Source of the DNA: Sinohyriopsis cumingii
Lineage: Eukaryota > Mollusca > Bivalvia > Unionida > Unionidae
Direction of reading: 5' to 3'
Assembly (NCBI GenBank): GCA_028554795.2
Contig: CM068825.1
Coordinates: 92,226,951-92,290,950 of the forward strand
Length of the DNA stretch: 64,000 nt
Under the pieces are notes generated by a model. That model saw only the letters and a list, made by a program, of their open reading frames with translations. It was not told where the DNA came from and did not search any database. The position numbers and the translations under genes were made by a program. Positions 14,629 through 28,204 of the stretch are shown piece by piece (the stretch's first letter is position 1; the number at the start of each line of letters is the position of its first letter).

Positions 14629-15834
14629 AAACAGATGCATAAAGAAACTTGTTTCGTTTGACAATTTACATTACATTCCTGTCATAATATGAATGTTGGT
14701 GTAAATGTACAAGGTAGACAGGATTCCTTTACGTGCAAAGCACACATGATTCTTATTGGGTATTGATAAAATTGTACTTCATTAGTATGTCGCTCAGAAA
14801 TTCGCATATTGACATGATGTATGCAAAGATTATACTTTCTATAGCACACTTATATTATAAGTGATATGAAATCGCATGAGCGACTTAATAGCTAAATTAT
14901 CTTCAACCAGCAAAATATTTCATTATATACCATTGCACAAATACATTGTATGTTTCTAACCTTTGATAAGCAATACGTCGTTTGCGTGTCAATTTGTTTT
15001 AGTTTTTAGTTCAATAAAGGCACATTACTTTGGTAATTAGTCTAGACAGGTTAATGCAATAAATGGTGATAAGACTAAATGTCCTTTGAGTGACAAGTTG
15101 TCTTTCGATCGGAAACAACTATCTGATCTGTGTAATGCATGGCTTGATAAATGAGATATACAATTTAAAGACACGCATTCAGCGACATATTAACATTGCA
15201 GTATGGTTATATAATGCAATTGTACTACAACGTAAAATTATTCAAGGGATATTCTTTCGAATCAAGATAATTTAGTCAATTTTTCTTTCTTTGAGGAAAA
15301 TAAATGCAACTGCAACACTATAAGTATATATGCAACTTAGAAAATTAATATCAAGTTCTTTCGGGAATATCTCGCTGGTTGTGTGACTTTAAGTAAAATG
15401 TACCCTCAAAGGATTAATTTCCTGTACTAGCAATAATCCATTGGCAATATATGATCAAAGATAACCTATGTCATTAATTTTAACTAACATCTTCTACTCC
15501 TACAATGATGATTTTATTTGATAAAACGTACTGAACATATGTGTTGTTGTTGAGAAAAAGAAAACCTTAATTTATTTCTGCAAAATATAAAACAAACAAA
15601 ACAAACACTAAACAAACAAATATCTGTGAAATTTGGTACATGTCTTATGACGAGTGGTACAGATATGCCTTTTACTAGTCTATGTAATACTGGACGTAAT
15701 GTTAGGAATGTAAAAAGCTTCTATCTTGTTCTAGAAACGTGATCATGTGACGCTCATATGGGAATCGGTTTTGCGTCTTAAACTAGTGTATGACTCTTTT
15801 CTTTAGAGAATGTAGTCAATCGGGTTTTAAACCA

Positions 15835-16345
15835 TTAACACTTAAAGGTGTTCTGTTGTGACCAGTCTGAGTTGAATTTATAATTTTTCTTTAAATTATT
15901 TGGATTGCAAGAGAGTATTTTTCCCTGGAAATACATGTGCTCTAAATTAATTCTTGGACAAAGACAGTTACAGAAATTTACACAGAATTTGAACACTGAA
16001 TAATTTTTTTTTCTGTGATTCAACAAACAACTGTTGACACATCAGTACGACACCGACCATAGCATACGTCATCACGATGAATTTTGGATTTCATCAGGAT
16101 TCAAACTCAGTTTCATTTGGAATTATTATTACTACGACTTCCATTTTTTAAATTCTTAGATTATTCTTGGATAAATTTTGGATGTGATTCGTAGAATCGT
16201 AAGTTCTTTTTTTCTCTTCATTTTACCTTGTATTGCGAGGATAATAAATTATTTGTTCAATTTTACAAAGCATGTTGTCTTCACTCCTTTCTTGTTACTG
16301 TTTAAAGAGCCTAAATCGTAACAATTGGACAACTCGTCCAGATAT
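15835..16345 (+). mobile_element. LTR-like fragment related to the gypsy 5' LTR at 57.8 kb
   Basis: This stretch shares ordered words with 57.77-58.28 kb: ATTATTTGGATT, TTCCTGGAAATA, a TACGTCATC block, and TCTTGTTACTGTTTA near the end. Both end in AATTGG followed by a CTCGTCC-containing segment like a primer-binding site. No gag or pol follows here. I read it as a diverged solo LTR or 5' remnant of the same or a sister family. Exact ends are uncertain. Confidence 0.55.
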
Positions 16346-17456
16346 GCCTTTACCTGTTCACAATTCAATTGTTTCAGTATTTACAATGTGTATTTGTAGT
16401 TTACTCCATCCATCACATGTCCACCATGTCATTTCTGAAGCAAAACTACAAAACCATTTAAGTTTTCTGTCCTGAACTCTGGAACGTTTATTGAGCTAAT
16501 ATTGATTGTCCTATTGATATTCGGAATTCTTCAGTTTAAAATTTCAGCTTTTTCATTCGTTTGTCTGTTCATGCATTCATCATTCACACTTTAGTTTTCT
16601 GAGCAATATGTAAATACAATTCTAAATATCTTAATTAAACCATATTCAGGTATTAGTATAGTGGTTTACAAGTGTCTGTTGTTCTTAGGAAACAAAGAAT
16701 GGGAAATCCCGGTTCCAAAAAAATATCCCAGTTATTTTACATATGGGTCGGCAGGAAAGAGGGCTTCCTGTTTTTGTGCATGCATTCATAGTTCCAAAAT
16801 AAACCAGAGACAGCAGACAGGTTCTTCGACTCTACAATCCCAGCCATACAGACTCAGAGAGAAGACGAGAATGAACACCACGACAGGCCACAGAGCGAAA
16901 CAATAATCTTTTGACGACATGAGACGTTGCCTAGGCCATAACCCATACAACTGCACGGGGCGTATGCAACAACCAGAGATGTCGAAGAAAAATTTAATAT
17001 CTGACACCCCCTTAACACGCTTATAATTTTAGTCAGAGAGAACATCACAACGTCTTTTGACCTCATGGCAATAGACGGACGCACATTGCAAAAGTCATTA
17101 CGCCGAAGTGTCCAGAAATAACACTGTTTTTTCCATTACGTAGTTTTCTATATTACAATATGGAACTCATTGATGACATACATTAATCAAATTATACAAG
17201 GAAAAGGTGATTGCATTATCAGAAACTTAAGCAGTTCAAGCAACAAAAGTCAAAATAAAGAATTATGAGCTTAATTTACTTGTTATTACATGTTTAATAT
17301 ATTAATTGCATGATTTTGTTTCAATCTTAAATCATTTATTGTGAAGTTTAAAAGGTCAAAAAGATACAATTTATATATTTTTATATCATCATCCAAATTA
17401 TTACTAGAATGTATGGTAGAAACATTTGCCATATTTGGATGCCTCCAATAATAGAG

Positions 17457-17472
17457 GTGTGTGTGTGTGTGT
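17457..17472. repeat. short (GT)n microsatellite
   Basis: About eight GT dinucleotides, next to the 3' end of a reversed family A SINE whose tail is CA-rich. Confidence 0.8.
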
Positions 17473-17487
17473 GGTTTTAATTTTTCA

Positions 17488-17705
17488 CTAGCTTTAATAA
17501 TTTTTCAGTCATATCGCTACGATGTCTGCAGTGTGACAGTTTATAGTGATGTTTAGTACTAGGGCATCATGCCGCAGACACGTAGCATGATGTCCCACCC
17601 AGTCACATTATCCTGACACTAGACCGACCAGTCCTAACATTAACCTCATAATAATAAGCCCGCCACCTCCCGTTGACAGAGATTCGTCCACTTGAGACGG
17701 CGATC
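17488..17705 (-). mobile_element. SINE family A copy (reversed)
   Basis: Reverse-complement match to the fuller copy at 57.4 kb: tail words around AGTCATATCGCTACGATG, then TCATGCCGCAGACA, then GTCCCACCCAG. The tRNA-like head at its right end is degraded. Confidence 0.75.
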
Positions 17706-17725
17706 CAACAGCTACAGCATATTTT

Positions 17726-17895
17726 TAATGAAAGTTAGAACCCTTTATAATGTATGTTCCTGAACGTTAGAGACCCTCGTTATGTCTATTTTTCTTGAAA
17801 GAAAGAGGCCTTTGTGATGGATAATTTTTTAACGTTAGGGCCCTTTATCATGTATATTTTTTTCTTGAACGGCTGAGACCTTTGTGGTGTATATT
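17726..17895. repeat. minisatellite, about 42-bp unit
   Basis: About four diverged copies of a unit containing TTGAACGTTAGAGACC, then CTTTNTGATGTATATTTTT-like sequence. It abuts the reversed SINE. Confidence 0.65.
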
Positions 17896-18724
17896 TGCGC
17901 ACGTGAAATTGTGAAGCAATACGCGAACACCATTGATGTCAATGTTAATGATGGAGTACAACAAGGTTTAAATTTTCCATTATCTATCAGAGGCAGTCAA
18001 AAATGATAATCAATTCAAAAAGTTATTGTTCTTCTCTCATCTAAAACAAGTTTTCATTTTAACAACATCTGTAGAATAAATCAGTTATATCAATTTTCCC
18101 TGTGATAACAGACTAATATTGTGTACATACTTCATGATACATCTGTCTCTTAACCGCAAGTGTGTTCCAAATGTTCTTGACATGAGATTATGACATGATT
18201 GTGTCCCTGTTTCGATCTGCAGTACATGTTTTTCGGATGGTTGTTCTTTCTTCTAGAAGGTACACTTTCATTGTGACTTCACAGCGTGTGACATTCAATC
18301 CGATTAAACGTTAGATCACCAACTTGGTTTTCCCGCCCAAACTTGTGCAGGTGTTTTAACAATGGAGTTGTCACAGGTATACTAATCTTGCATGGAATAT
18401 AGTTCACAAAGGAGCTAATAAAATCAATGACCACCATTGAAAGGTACATGTAATAAAAATGTTAAAAAAGTTATCGCACGCCTAAACGACTTACTTGAAT
18501 AATACAATCTCCGAAAAAGTAAGATTCTTTTCTTTTATTCAGCACAGAAAATATCCTAGAAAAGAGATGAATAGTAAAATGTCAACGAGAATTAAAAGAA
18601 TTTATTTGATAATGCTCCAATAAGGAGAGCGGTACAGATAAATTAAATCATGAATAATATAACGTTAACAAGCTTTTCTCCTGAACCGTCAGAAATATTT
18701 AGCTCTGTGCCATTATCTTTACAG

Positions 18725-18895
18725 AGACCACCTCCCGGGATTGGACTTCCCGACGCTCCATTCCTAATGCACGACTTGAATCTTGAAGAAATGATTGCCC
18801 CACGCTATCCACCACCAGTTATGCCGACTGGAAAACTCAAAGTACAGCTGAATTTTTCCGATGATAGAACCAAGCTCAACGTCATAATTATAGAG
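18725..18895 (+). CDS. tandem C2-domain protein, exon with start of C2A
   Basis: The acceptor TTTACAG ends at 18724 and the donor GTGACA starts at 18896. The exon is 57 codons, phase 0 on both sides. A Pro-rich segment (RPPPGIGLPDAP, then RYPPPVMPTG) leads into GKLKVQLNFSDD and KLNVIIIE, the first strands of a C2 domain. C2 domains are about 130-residue beta sandwiches that bind phospholipid or protein partners, often in vesicle traffic. The frame stays open upstream to an ATG at 18650, so an alternative first exon is conceivable. Confidence 0.8.
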
Positions 18896-20458
18896 GTGAC
18901 ATGTTATTGCCGAGTCGAAGAGAGAGTGAATAATTCGATTTTGAGCTACATGGCCCTGATTTGTATGTGTATATGAAAATAATTAGACATAATTGCTTTG
19001 ATATTCTTTGGAAAGAACATATTTTTATTTTGCTCTCAAATTGGTCCAATCGGTACTTTTGTGGTTAAAGAAACCTTGCATCGTACTTTATGAGTATTGT
19101 TATTTGAAAATACATATGCATTGGTTGTTCGATAACATTACACAATAGTAATATTTACTCTTGCCTAGGACATGAAAATGAAAGGAAGGCAAAAGTCTTT
19201 TCAAAACCAGCTAATCATTGAGGTACATGTCAGGATTAATAGTTCCTTTGACACAAATTTAACAGTGCCGTTCAGTTTTATCGCAATAAATTAATGTATA
19301 AATGAAATTAATAACTAGAGCCAAAGTAATTACTAGAATCAGTTAAATCGAGTGAACAAACTGTCTTGGAATCTGATCGACGAGCTTATGCATCTGCTAG
19401 ACCGAAAGAAATAGGCAACCCGAGATATAAGAAAATGTGTATAGAATAACATGCGTGTGGCTTATAGTTTGAGTCTCTTAACAATATCAACAAAATAACT
19501 ATTATAAAGAAATTTTTTTTAAAAAATTATATATTTAAATAAATAAATCGTTTTAATTTTTACTCGATATTCATAATATTATAATCCGAACTTCCTTGAA
19601 CAGAGCTTGTTTCACCTAAACATCGCTCACGTTCTCGTAAGGAATATACTATCTGAAAATGCCAAAACGGAAAAAGTGCATTGCCACATAAAACAGGAGT
19701 TTATTGTATGTTTTTATGTTGCTTGTCGTAAATTATTACTATATTTGTATATGATATATGGAATTGTTCTCTAATGTCGTGAGAACTTGTCGACCATTCT
19801 TTTTTCCTCAGTTTGAAAATAATGTATGCTTAATAAAGAAAATAACGCTTGAATGTGAAAATATTGTTCAGTTACCTCCTATGCTCAGTTATGGGAAGAC
19901 AATCAGTGTACAATGTAAATTATTAATGTTTAAATTTATGCAATGATAACTAAAGTCTTTAACAATCTGTTTAATACAGTTTGACCTTTTGGATAAGATC
20001 CACTTTAGCTTTTATCCAAGTGAACAGACTGATCCCATATAAAGCTCATGTTTGTAAACAAATTACCTCACAGTGCCACTACTGGTCAAACGTAGGCTCA
20101 TAATGGTGCTGGAAATTACGTTTTAGAATGTTACGATCAATTAACAATTTTTTATCTTCATCTTGGACCCTTTAAAAACAAAATCATTGATAAATAACTT
20201 CACTAGTTCAAATATTATAACTAGTTATTTGGTTTAACAAATGAAGTAATTAGCTTTGTTTTCAACAGTTTCCTCGATCATTTTTACGCACAACTTATGC
20301 AAACGAATGACCAAATCACAGCACACCTAACGTAAGTGATTAATCCAAAACCAGCTAAAGTGTTAAGCAGTTTTCATGTCTAAATTCGAAAATTTGGCAA
20401 TCTTGCCATATAGTTACAAATTCAAAACATTTTTCTCATATTTTTTCAATAATTTCAG
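18896..20458 (+). other. intron
   Basis: AT-rich intron of about 1.6 kb with no recognisable repeat or gene. It ends in a pyrimidine tract and TTTCAG. Confidence 0.7.
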
Positions 20459-20578
20459 GCAAGCAACTTACGGATATCTGGTCTCTCTGCCAGTACAGAC
20501 ATGAACCCGTACGTGAAAGCTTTTCTTGTACCAGGGAGGCAGTATAAGTACCGTACAAAAACGATACATAAAACACGA
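20459..20578 (+). CDS. tandem C2-domain protein, C2A exon
   Basis: The acceptor AATTTCAG ends at 20458 and the donor GTAAGT starts at 20579. The exon has 40 codons, phase 0 on both sides. It carries the C2 core: a SNLRISGLSA loop, then TDMNPYVKAFLVPG, which matches the conserved DPYVK strand of C2 domains, followed by the basic strand YKYRTKTIHKTR. The usual loop-1 aspartate pair is only partly present (one Asp, in TDMN). Confidence 0.85.
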
Positions 20579-22499
20579 GTAAGTTATATTAAATTACTTT
20601 GGGACATACATGGAGAAGCAACTAGAGCTGATCTTATTTCAGTGCATTCAAACATTAAAATTAAATTGAACCATAATAACCAATAATAGAACAAAGGAAC
20701 AGAGAACTTAGTGACAGTCCATCACCTAGGGCATACAGGATATAATATAAAGCATTATGTTAATATACCTACAATACTGGGCACAGGAAATACCCGTATG
20801 CCAAGCAATATGGCCTCTGTTGCTAATGATAAACATTAAATGATCTCTGCTTCTCAAAAGATTTAGGTCTTTGCCTAACTTAAAACGTAGTATCCTCGTT
20901 GGAGCTGATGCTGGTTGCTGTAAAATAAGGAGTTCGATAAAAGAGACCGATGTGGCTCCTTTACAATAGGTGGATAAAGATTTAAACATCTTACGTATAC
21001 ATTCCGAATTTCATGAAAAGTTAACTTAGAATTATGTCACTATCACAGTTCAAATTTATACACATGATTCATATCCTTATTTTAATATAGGAGCAAGAAA
21101 ACCTCAGAGTGAATTCTCAAAATTATCCCTACCAACATGAATAGAAGTTTGGTGGAATCTGTATATGGTCATGGTGATTCCACCCAGATTACGTAGATTC
21201 ATACAACGACATTGGGCTGAAAAGCCAGTGTTAACGATAGCTTGCTATGTTTCAAATCTATTGATTTCGAAATAAAGAAAATTCTTAAAGCATGTTCATC
21301 ACGTCAAATTCCAACACAAATCGAAAGTATCGAAAATTAATTATCAAAAACTAACATCTTAAGATTCATCAATTAAATTACATGTAATCGTCACACCGTA
21401 GTTTAGCGTTTTAAATGTTCAAATATACAAAAAATATACAAACTATCTTTAAAAACATTCCACTATCTGGGTTTGTATTTTCTTATTTATTAAGATTATT
21501 AGAATAAAACTTAGTGGATCGTCAGCTGCTGCTACCATTGAAGCTTTAATGTTTTTGCAATTTGTTCACAATTAACAGTTCCCCTTCCACGAATTAATGG
21601 AATACATTTGGCTAACGTTTCAAGGAACTCTATGCATATGCATAATTTTGAGTGTGTTGGTTTTCTTCTCCCACTCCTGCGAATTGAGGGTAATGCAATT
21701 CTTATACACGTTTCGTCTCAAATACGGGAGATAGAATTGGCGATTGCTTACATAATGCATCACGCAAAGATATGTTTCTGTATGTAAAGATGATGTACTT
21801 CCAAACACTAGTCGTTACGTTTTCGTATTATCTTGGTAAATGATAAAATATCAACTGTTTATATCTGACAACGAATCATCAAAAGTTGGCAAATTTTGTA
21901 TTTGCAATCTCATTATATTCCTATATCCAGAAACGTTAACAGATAAGGGGTTTCATTCTAGTGGTTAGTTTCCTGGTTGTGTAAATGTAATGACCAGACA
22001 GATAGTCGTTTTCACTGCTTTCTTCTTTGTGTATATATATTAATTTTACTTGTTCAATGACTCGAATGACATTCAGAATCCCGATAGCTGCAATAGTCTT
22101 GGCTGATGGTAAGGATCCCAGAGCATACTCACGAGGCTTGATTATTTTCAGAATCCTAAAAGATGTAACCTAATTAACCGATGGTAAGGGCACCTCACGG
22201 TGTTTGTCAGTTATCCATAAAAATTGGGTCCATGGAGATCTGTTCTAATCATGTCCCCCTGCTTGCATTGATGTTTCTTTTTTTCTTCTCCGGATTATCC
22301 ATTTCTTTTCCCATCTAACGCAAAATTGTCCTTTCAGATACTTCAATTCTACAGTTCAACTATAGTCCGTTTTCTTTCTTAAATTCCCAGTTTCCTTTCT
22401 TTAACTCCCTAGTTCAGGTGCAAATTGAGGTTGTCAGTCATTCACTGTCTTTTATTATAGGTATATTTATTTCAACAGTCTACGTTGATTATTTTATAG
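20579..22499 (+). other. intron
   Basis: About 1.9 kb of AT-rich intron. A short pyrimidine-rich stretch at 22.26-22.4 kb precedes the acceptor. I see no gene or clear repeat. Confidence 0.65.
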
Positions 22500-22706
22500 A
22501 ATCCAGTCTTTCTTGAGAAGTTTTCTATAGAAGACCTTGCACCAAGGGACATCACAGATGAATCGTCACTTGAATTCCAAGTGTATTCATCACATCACAT
22601 TACCAGAAGACATCTTGTTGGCATGGCTTCCGTTTACCTCAAAGACATTGACGGTTTCGAAAATGGTCAAACTGAGTTGGTAATACTCCCACAAACATTT
22701 TTCAGG
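22500..22706 (+). CDS. tandem C2-domain protein, end of C2A
   Basis: The acceptor TTATAG ends at 22499 and the donor GTAAGA starts at 22707. The exon has 69 codons, phase 0 on both sides. It begins NPVFLEKF, the conserved N-P-x-F-x-E-x-F of C2 domains, and continues through the last strands of C2A (RRHLVGMASVYLKDIDGF). Where calcium-binding C2 domains have aspartates in loop 3, this one has SSHHITRR. C2A is therefore probably calcium-independent. Confidence 0.85.
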
Positions 22707-23567
22707 GTAAGACGTTAATTTGTTTTCCAGTCTTCATGTACTGCAATAAAATTAAAAATAAACAAGTAATTTATGTATTTTAATCGTCTCCAACAAATCG
22801 ACATGAGTATATTTACCATACATTTGTTTGATTTCCTGCATAGTAAATTTTCTCGGACATAAACTTCAATGAAAGTAAGGTCTGCTTTAAATATCTTGAA
22901 GGACATACATGTAAGATTTGTTCTGGTCTTTACGTATCGTAACTAGTGATTTTCCAAAATTTACATTATCAGGAAAGCGTTCACTGAAATCTGTATATTT
23001 CTTTTAATCGTCTTTATTGAAATAAGGTATAGTATAAATGTAAAAAATTATTTCTAAAAATTAAAACCTGCTTTCCAATCAAAACGTATCTATTAACACG
23101 AAAAATGTCAGTTCATATTTAATCTCTAATGTGAAACTCGTAACATTTGTGCACTTGTAGAGAAGTAGTTTTCATAGCGTAAACGTTGAATAAAGTCGTA
23201 CTGAAAATTATCGTAGCAATGTTACTATACTGTAGTTTTAAGGGGTATTTTGACGACTTGTTACAAGCTAGTGTAACAGTAGGAAATCTAAACAAAAAAG
23301 TGAATCATTTTAATATTAACTTGTACGCAAAGACTTAGCTTTATTCAGACCATTTAGTAGTACGACAGGTTTATGTGTTAGTATGGTATGCTTACAGGGT
23401 GTTTAAAGCTAAGAGAAAATCGCAGGCCTGTTATTGATTACTTCTAGTGCGGTTGCTTCTCATATGTAGCTGTAGGAAATAAAATCTCACAAATCTTGCC
23501 TGCCATAAACAAATGGATGTGATTGCTGTTTTCTAATCCTAACAAACTAAAGACATTAGTCAGCATT

Positions 23568-23815
23568 TTGGTCTTAAAATAAGTTATAGAAAATGGTGAG
23601 AAGCAACAAGCTTTGTAAAATTCAATAAATAATTCCAGAGAAATTGGTTCATGTTTCTGTTTTCTGTTCAGAAATTAAACTTTTGATAAACATTATATTA
23701 TTATTGACAGTGAATTATATTGATAATATATAGCTGATATTACGACTCCATGGTCTTAAAATAAGTAAAAGAAAAGAATGAGAAGCAACAAGCTTTGTAA
23801 AATTCAAACGTTAAT
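23568..23815. repeat. pair of direct repeats about 65 bp long
   Basis: A segment with GGTCTTAAAATAAGT and GAGAAGCAACAAGCTTTGTA occurs at 23568-23630 and again at 23750-23810, with about 120 bp between the two copies. The copies are diverged at several positions. Confidence 0.8.
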
Positions 23816-24904
23816 TTATTTCACTAGAATACAGAGAGAAAATGTAAAACAACTTACGGTATTGCAAATTAAATCCCAAATAAACATAGAAAATTCTGAA
23901 TAATCTTTAGTAGCATTCCAAATAATTTCCAGCTCCGAAGGCGTTGATGTGCCTTTAGTTGCTGGAAGTCTCTAATGTACCTTTGTATTAATGACCTACA
24001 TTGCAATTATATGCCAACAGTTTTTTGTTGAATCATAGTAATATTATCCAAGGTTTACTTGTTTGAATTCAATATTATTTCAAGTTAATGTCTCTTTCCA
24101 AGATGTTTATAGACCAGCACTTTGTATTTTTAGAGAACAATAATTTGAATAAAATAATTTCACTTCAGATCATAATACAGTACAACAAAAGTACAAATGA
24201 TTCTACTCAGATGTTACAGCACGAATACAGATTTTTGCCAGTAGACATAAAAAACTCAGGCGCAAAAGAATAACCTGGATGAGGGCAAATAGTTCATCTC
24301 GAGAAAAATATTAGTTATAACTAGTAGGTCTGTTATTTAGCTTATAATTTAGAGCATAGTAAAAACAATGTCTTTGACTCCGACCAAGATAAATATGTTT
24401 AATTCTATTGAAAACGATCCTAATATTAAACCCATGTTCATGGAAAAAATATTAACTCTGTATTAATTTAATGCAGAATTAAAAATCGGTAATTTTGGCC
24501 ATGTAAACAATGAACTATATTTTGGACAAGTTCATCTACAGGATGCAATTTTACATAACCCACAGCATATCATAAATAAATTTTAAAAAAAGCAAACAAT
24601 GCAAATTAAATATACTTAACACCGAATAAAAATTTGTATCATTTTTCATTCGATCTAAATCAAGCGCAACGTTTTCCCGATCCTTTCTGCGACATTTTTT
24701 ATATACTTATATACTGATATATTACCTTCATGTTAAATTATATCCAATGATAGTATATATGATATGTGAATTCGAGGCCATCGGGGATAGGATTTTTATT
24801 AGTAAAAGCGACATAACAGTGCGTGACAATTAAGGATTGCAAAATCGGAAAATTTGTAAAACTGCCAATGTGTGTCTGTGTTTGTGTTTTTTTGTAGATT
24901 ATTA

Positions 24905-25165
24905 GATTGGCGGCAACAATTTTTGTGATGATATCTGCAGTGTAACAGTCTATAGTGATATCTAGCATAGTGTCCCACCCAGCCCCATTATCTTGACCCC
25001 AGGCCGAACAGTCCTAACACTAACCTCTTAATGCTGAGCACCAAGCGAGGCAGCTGCTAGACCATTTTTACAAGTCTTTTGGTATAACTCGGCCGGGGTT
25101 CGAACCCGCGACCTCTTGCATCCGACACATGCCACCGGAGCAGTCGGTTGAATGAGTCAAAATAT
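24905..25165 (-). mobile_element. SINE family A copy (reversed)
   Basis: Reverse-complement copy with a tRNA-like head at the right end. The B box is GGTTCGAACC on the minus strand, at about 25095-25106. The body contains TAACACTAACCTCTTAATG and GTCCCACCCAG, as in the 57.4 kb copy. Confidence 0.8.
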
Positions 25166-25426
25166 ATCTACAAAGTATTGTTATATCAGCCTTTCTATCC
25201 ATTTTCATTATTACGTGACACGGTAATAAAATTAGGCCGTTACTGCCAACATTATATTCCGACTTCACTTTTGAATGTATAGGTAGCGTAATAAGAAACT
25301 CCATTAGCTATTCAACATACCCGATTCTGTGAATATAGAGTAATAGATATTCTGTTTTTAAATGGTGCATCCACGATTCAGATTAATTATGGTTTGGTAC
25401 TTTGATTTAACCTTGAAATATCTTAC

Positions 25427-25492
25427 AGACATACTAGCGATATGACTGAATTTTTTTAAAGCTACGTTAAAAATCCAAATCACACTCACACT
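25427..25492 (+). mobile_element. SINE family A 3' fragment
   Basis: A 5'-truncated piece holding only the tail: GCGATATGACTGAATT, then AAGCTACGTTAAAAAT, then CAAATCACACTC. The CA-rich tail runs directly into the adjoining microsatellite. Confidence 0.75.
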
Positions 25493-25508
25493 CACACACA
25501 CACGCACG

Positions 25509-25539
<31 letters not shown>

Positions 25540-25540
25540 T
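25493..25540. repeat. (CA)n microsatellite
   Basis: CA repeats with a few GCA interruptions, grown from the CACACTC tail of the adjoining SINE fragment. Confidence 0.85.
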
Positions 25541-28204
25541 CGTTCAGCTGGGGTTAAACCCTGATATCAATACCAAGGTAACCAAAAGAAGCATTCCTAA
25601 AGCTGATACAAGTTTAGGACAGTTGGATAAGAAGCTGTATAGAGCAGTAGAGAATACCACATGAGTACAGATTATGTACTGAAGACGGTCTGTGATCATG
25701 AAATTCAAACTAGTACACGTCGCCTCTGGCACAATAGAACATGACAACAACAAAGTGTGAATGAAGTACAATTTACATACTACAAGATACAATATTGACC
25801 ACGAAAAAATAAATAAACGTCATTTATTTTCATACTGATGCTTGTATGAGCTCGTATCGTTTACTTTTTAAAATATTTACGTTATTTCGACGAAAGACCT
25901 CGATTACGTTGATGACGCTCTAAGCATAGCACCTTAGACAGAAAATGCGAGTAACAGACCTTATAATGTTGTAACACAAAGCGAAATGATTCAGCAAGGA
26001 AAGCAAAAGATTCTCTAGCACTTCTAAGCAACCAGTCTATCACATTAAGAATTATATCGGACCAGGTAATGCTGCTGCTGTCAAACGAATAGTCGGCTTC
26101 ATGTTTCAAGCTTCTTTTCATCATATGAGTAAATAGCATTGGCCTGGACCAGGAAAAGACAGGAGAGAAGGACCAGTAAAGCAGTAGATAAAAAACAATA
26201 GTTCTTACCAATTCGCTATACAGGAAAAACTGTACAAATTGCTGTTTTTCTTTCAACAGTTCAGTCATCCCTTCGTAATGGTGAAATTGCACTAACTTTT
26301 GAATTGAACTATTACAATGTTTTCACTTAAAATACTACCCAAACCTCTTAGATGACAACAACTTTTAATTTTAGATGTCAACAGATTTAATATGTTCTTG
26401 CATAAAATCATCTTTGTTTGTGGGGTTGGGTTGAGGGAGTGTTGATTTCTGGTGTCCATTTTAAATTCTTCAATATGTTTTTGCAAATTTCAACATCATT
26501 TCTCATCACCTCTATTTTTAATTTATCAACGTGCGTAGCATTTACATATTCCCTTTATTCTCTTTCCTCCTGAGTACTGAATACTTTTTAAATGCATTTG
26601 GAACTTCTCTACTTTGAATCATTTTGTAGTACTATAACACAATACCTTTGCCTAGAATAGCTGCTTAACAAAAGTTTCATGTGTGTTGGAACCTCGATGT
26701 TCTCAGGGATTACTATTACTTGTATATTCGTAAGTGATGGTTCAGTTTAGTATTCTTTTCAATGAAGCTTTGGGAATTTTTCTGCCGTTTATCTTACTGA
26801 TTTGGGAAACACATCGCCTTCAGAAGCAGTGTCAACAACTGTTTTTGAACCAATTTATCTTTAATATATGTATTAATGTTGGTTTATCTCGTTTCGAATA
26901 ATAATCTTCAAATGACGCTTCCCCATTCCTCAAAAGCAGCGATAGGTCCATTTCTTCCGTGAATTCCAGAATTCCGGGAGGAAATAACAATTACAAACGG
27001 GACATACAAACAGATAGCAAGTTAAAAAAGCAGAAGCAAGAGATGCACAAATTCTCAATTTCATTACCATCTGTCATGATTTACATTGGGGACAGCGTTG
27101 GTGATCAGATTAATTACGATTGTCAGCCAGGAAATCTTGTTAAATAAATTGAATGATGCCTATATACAAGCCAATGGAGTTTAATATTCCACCGGAGTTT
27201 GCCATTTAAGCTAGGTCCGTTTCTATCCTCATGGAGTACTACTTTGGTAAAAATTTTCCATATCGATTTCAGAACAGCAGAAATCAAAGGGGAAACAGGT
27301 GTCGAAGACCGTGCAATGAATAAATGTTGAAAAATACTCTTGAGGATACAAATGTGTAGTATTTGTCAATAACCTTTTACATGGAAAATATATTTGACAA
27401 AACAGTCAATCATGCACCACATTCGGTACATATCTTGGAATCGAGTACATTACTGACCCAACTGGATATCACTACGTCTTGTAACTCTTTCGTGTCTATA
27501 GCTTTCTCACACTCTAAACGTATCTTGCGATCGATTTTTTCACCTAGATTTTAAGTTATTTTTGACTATTCATTGTAGCACTGCAATCATCTTTGAACTA
27601 GCTTTAGGAATATATTAAAATCGTGTTGATCTAGCTTCTAAACTATTTTCAAATAAATAGAAGGATATTATTCAACAAAGCAAGATAAATAAAAACAGGG
27701 CTGGAACAATGCGACTAACCTGGTAACATCCAAAAGAATCAATGATACTTGTAGAGTTGAAGATGGTAAGCAGCTTGGAGAACGTTGACTACAATTGAAC
27801 GGGCCAAAGATGAACGAATAATGTGTGAACACGAAAATGGAACACTACGGAAGTAACGCGATGTGCCTCATACAGAGAGGGACATACAGTGGAACACATG
27901 TCTAACTGAAATAAATCAACGAACAAACTGCCGTTTATTCAACACTGGTGTAGCTCAATAGAAGTGTGCTTTTTGTGCAACTTGTGTTATATATATGTTG
28001 AATTCCGTTTTGGGGGGAGGGGCATAAACTTCAAAGTTATGTACTCTTTCTTCGTTCAATGAAACACGTTGAATGAATAAGAGGTAGTGGGTTACCGACA
28101 CGTATCCTATTATCGGTGGAGATATAAATGTCGCGCAACGAGTCGTACACAGGTGGCTAGCTTAGCTAAAATATGGTTAAGAGTCAAAAGCAATGAACCA
28201 TGAA

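Larger units (their letters stand above)
8501..18724 (+). other. intron with LTR fragment and SINE
   Basis: About 10.2 kb of AT-rich intron. It contains possible degraded coding on the minus strand at 9.7-10.1 kb, a 54-bp tandem duplication at 14.5 kb, an LTR-like fragment at 15.8-16.3 kb, a reversed family A SINE at 17.5 kb and a minisatellite at 17.7 kb. The remainder shows nothing that I can support. Confidence 0.6.

Noticed and set aside
25882-26292. 136-codon minus-strand frame with hydrophobic segments
   Set aside because: No recognisable motif, no splice or promoter context, and such lengths can occur by chance in 13 kb of intron.
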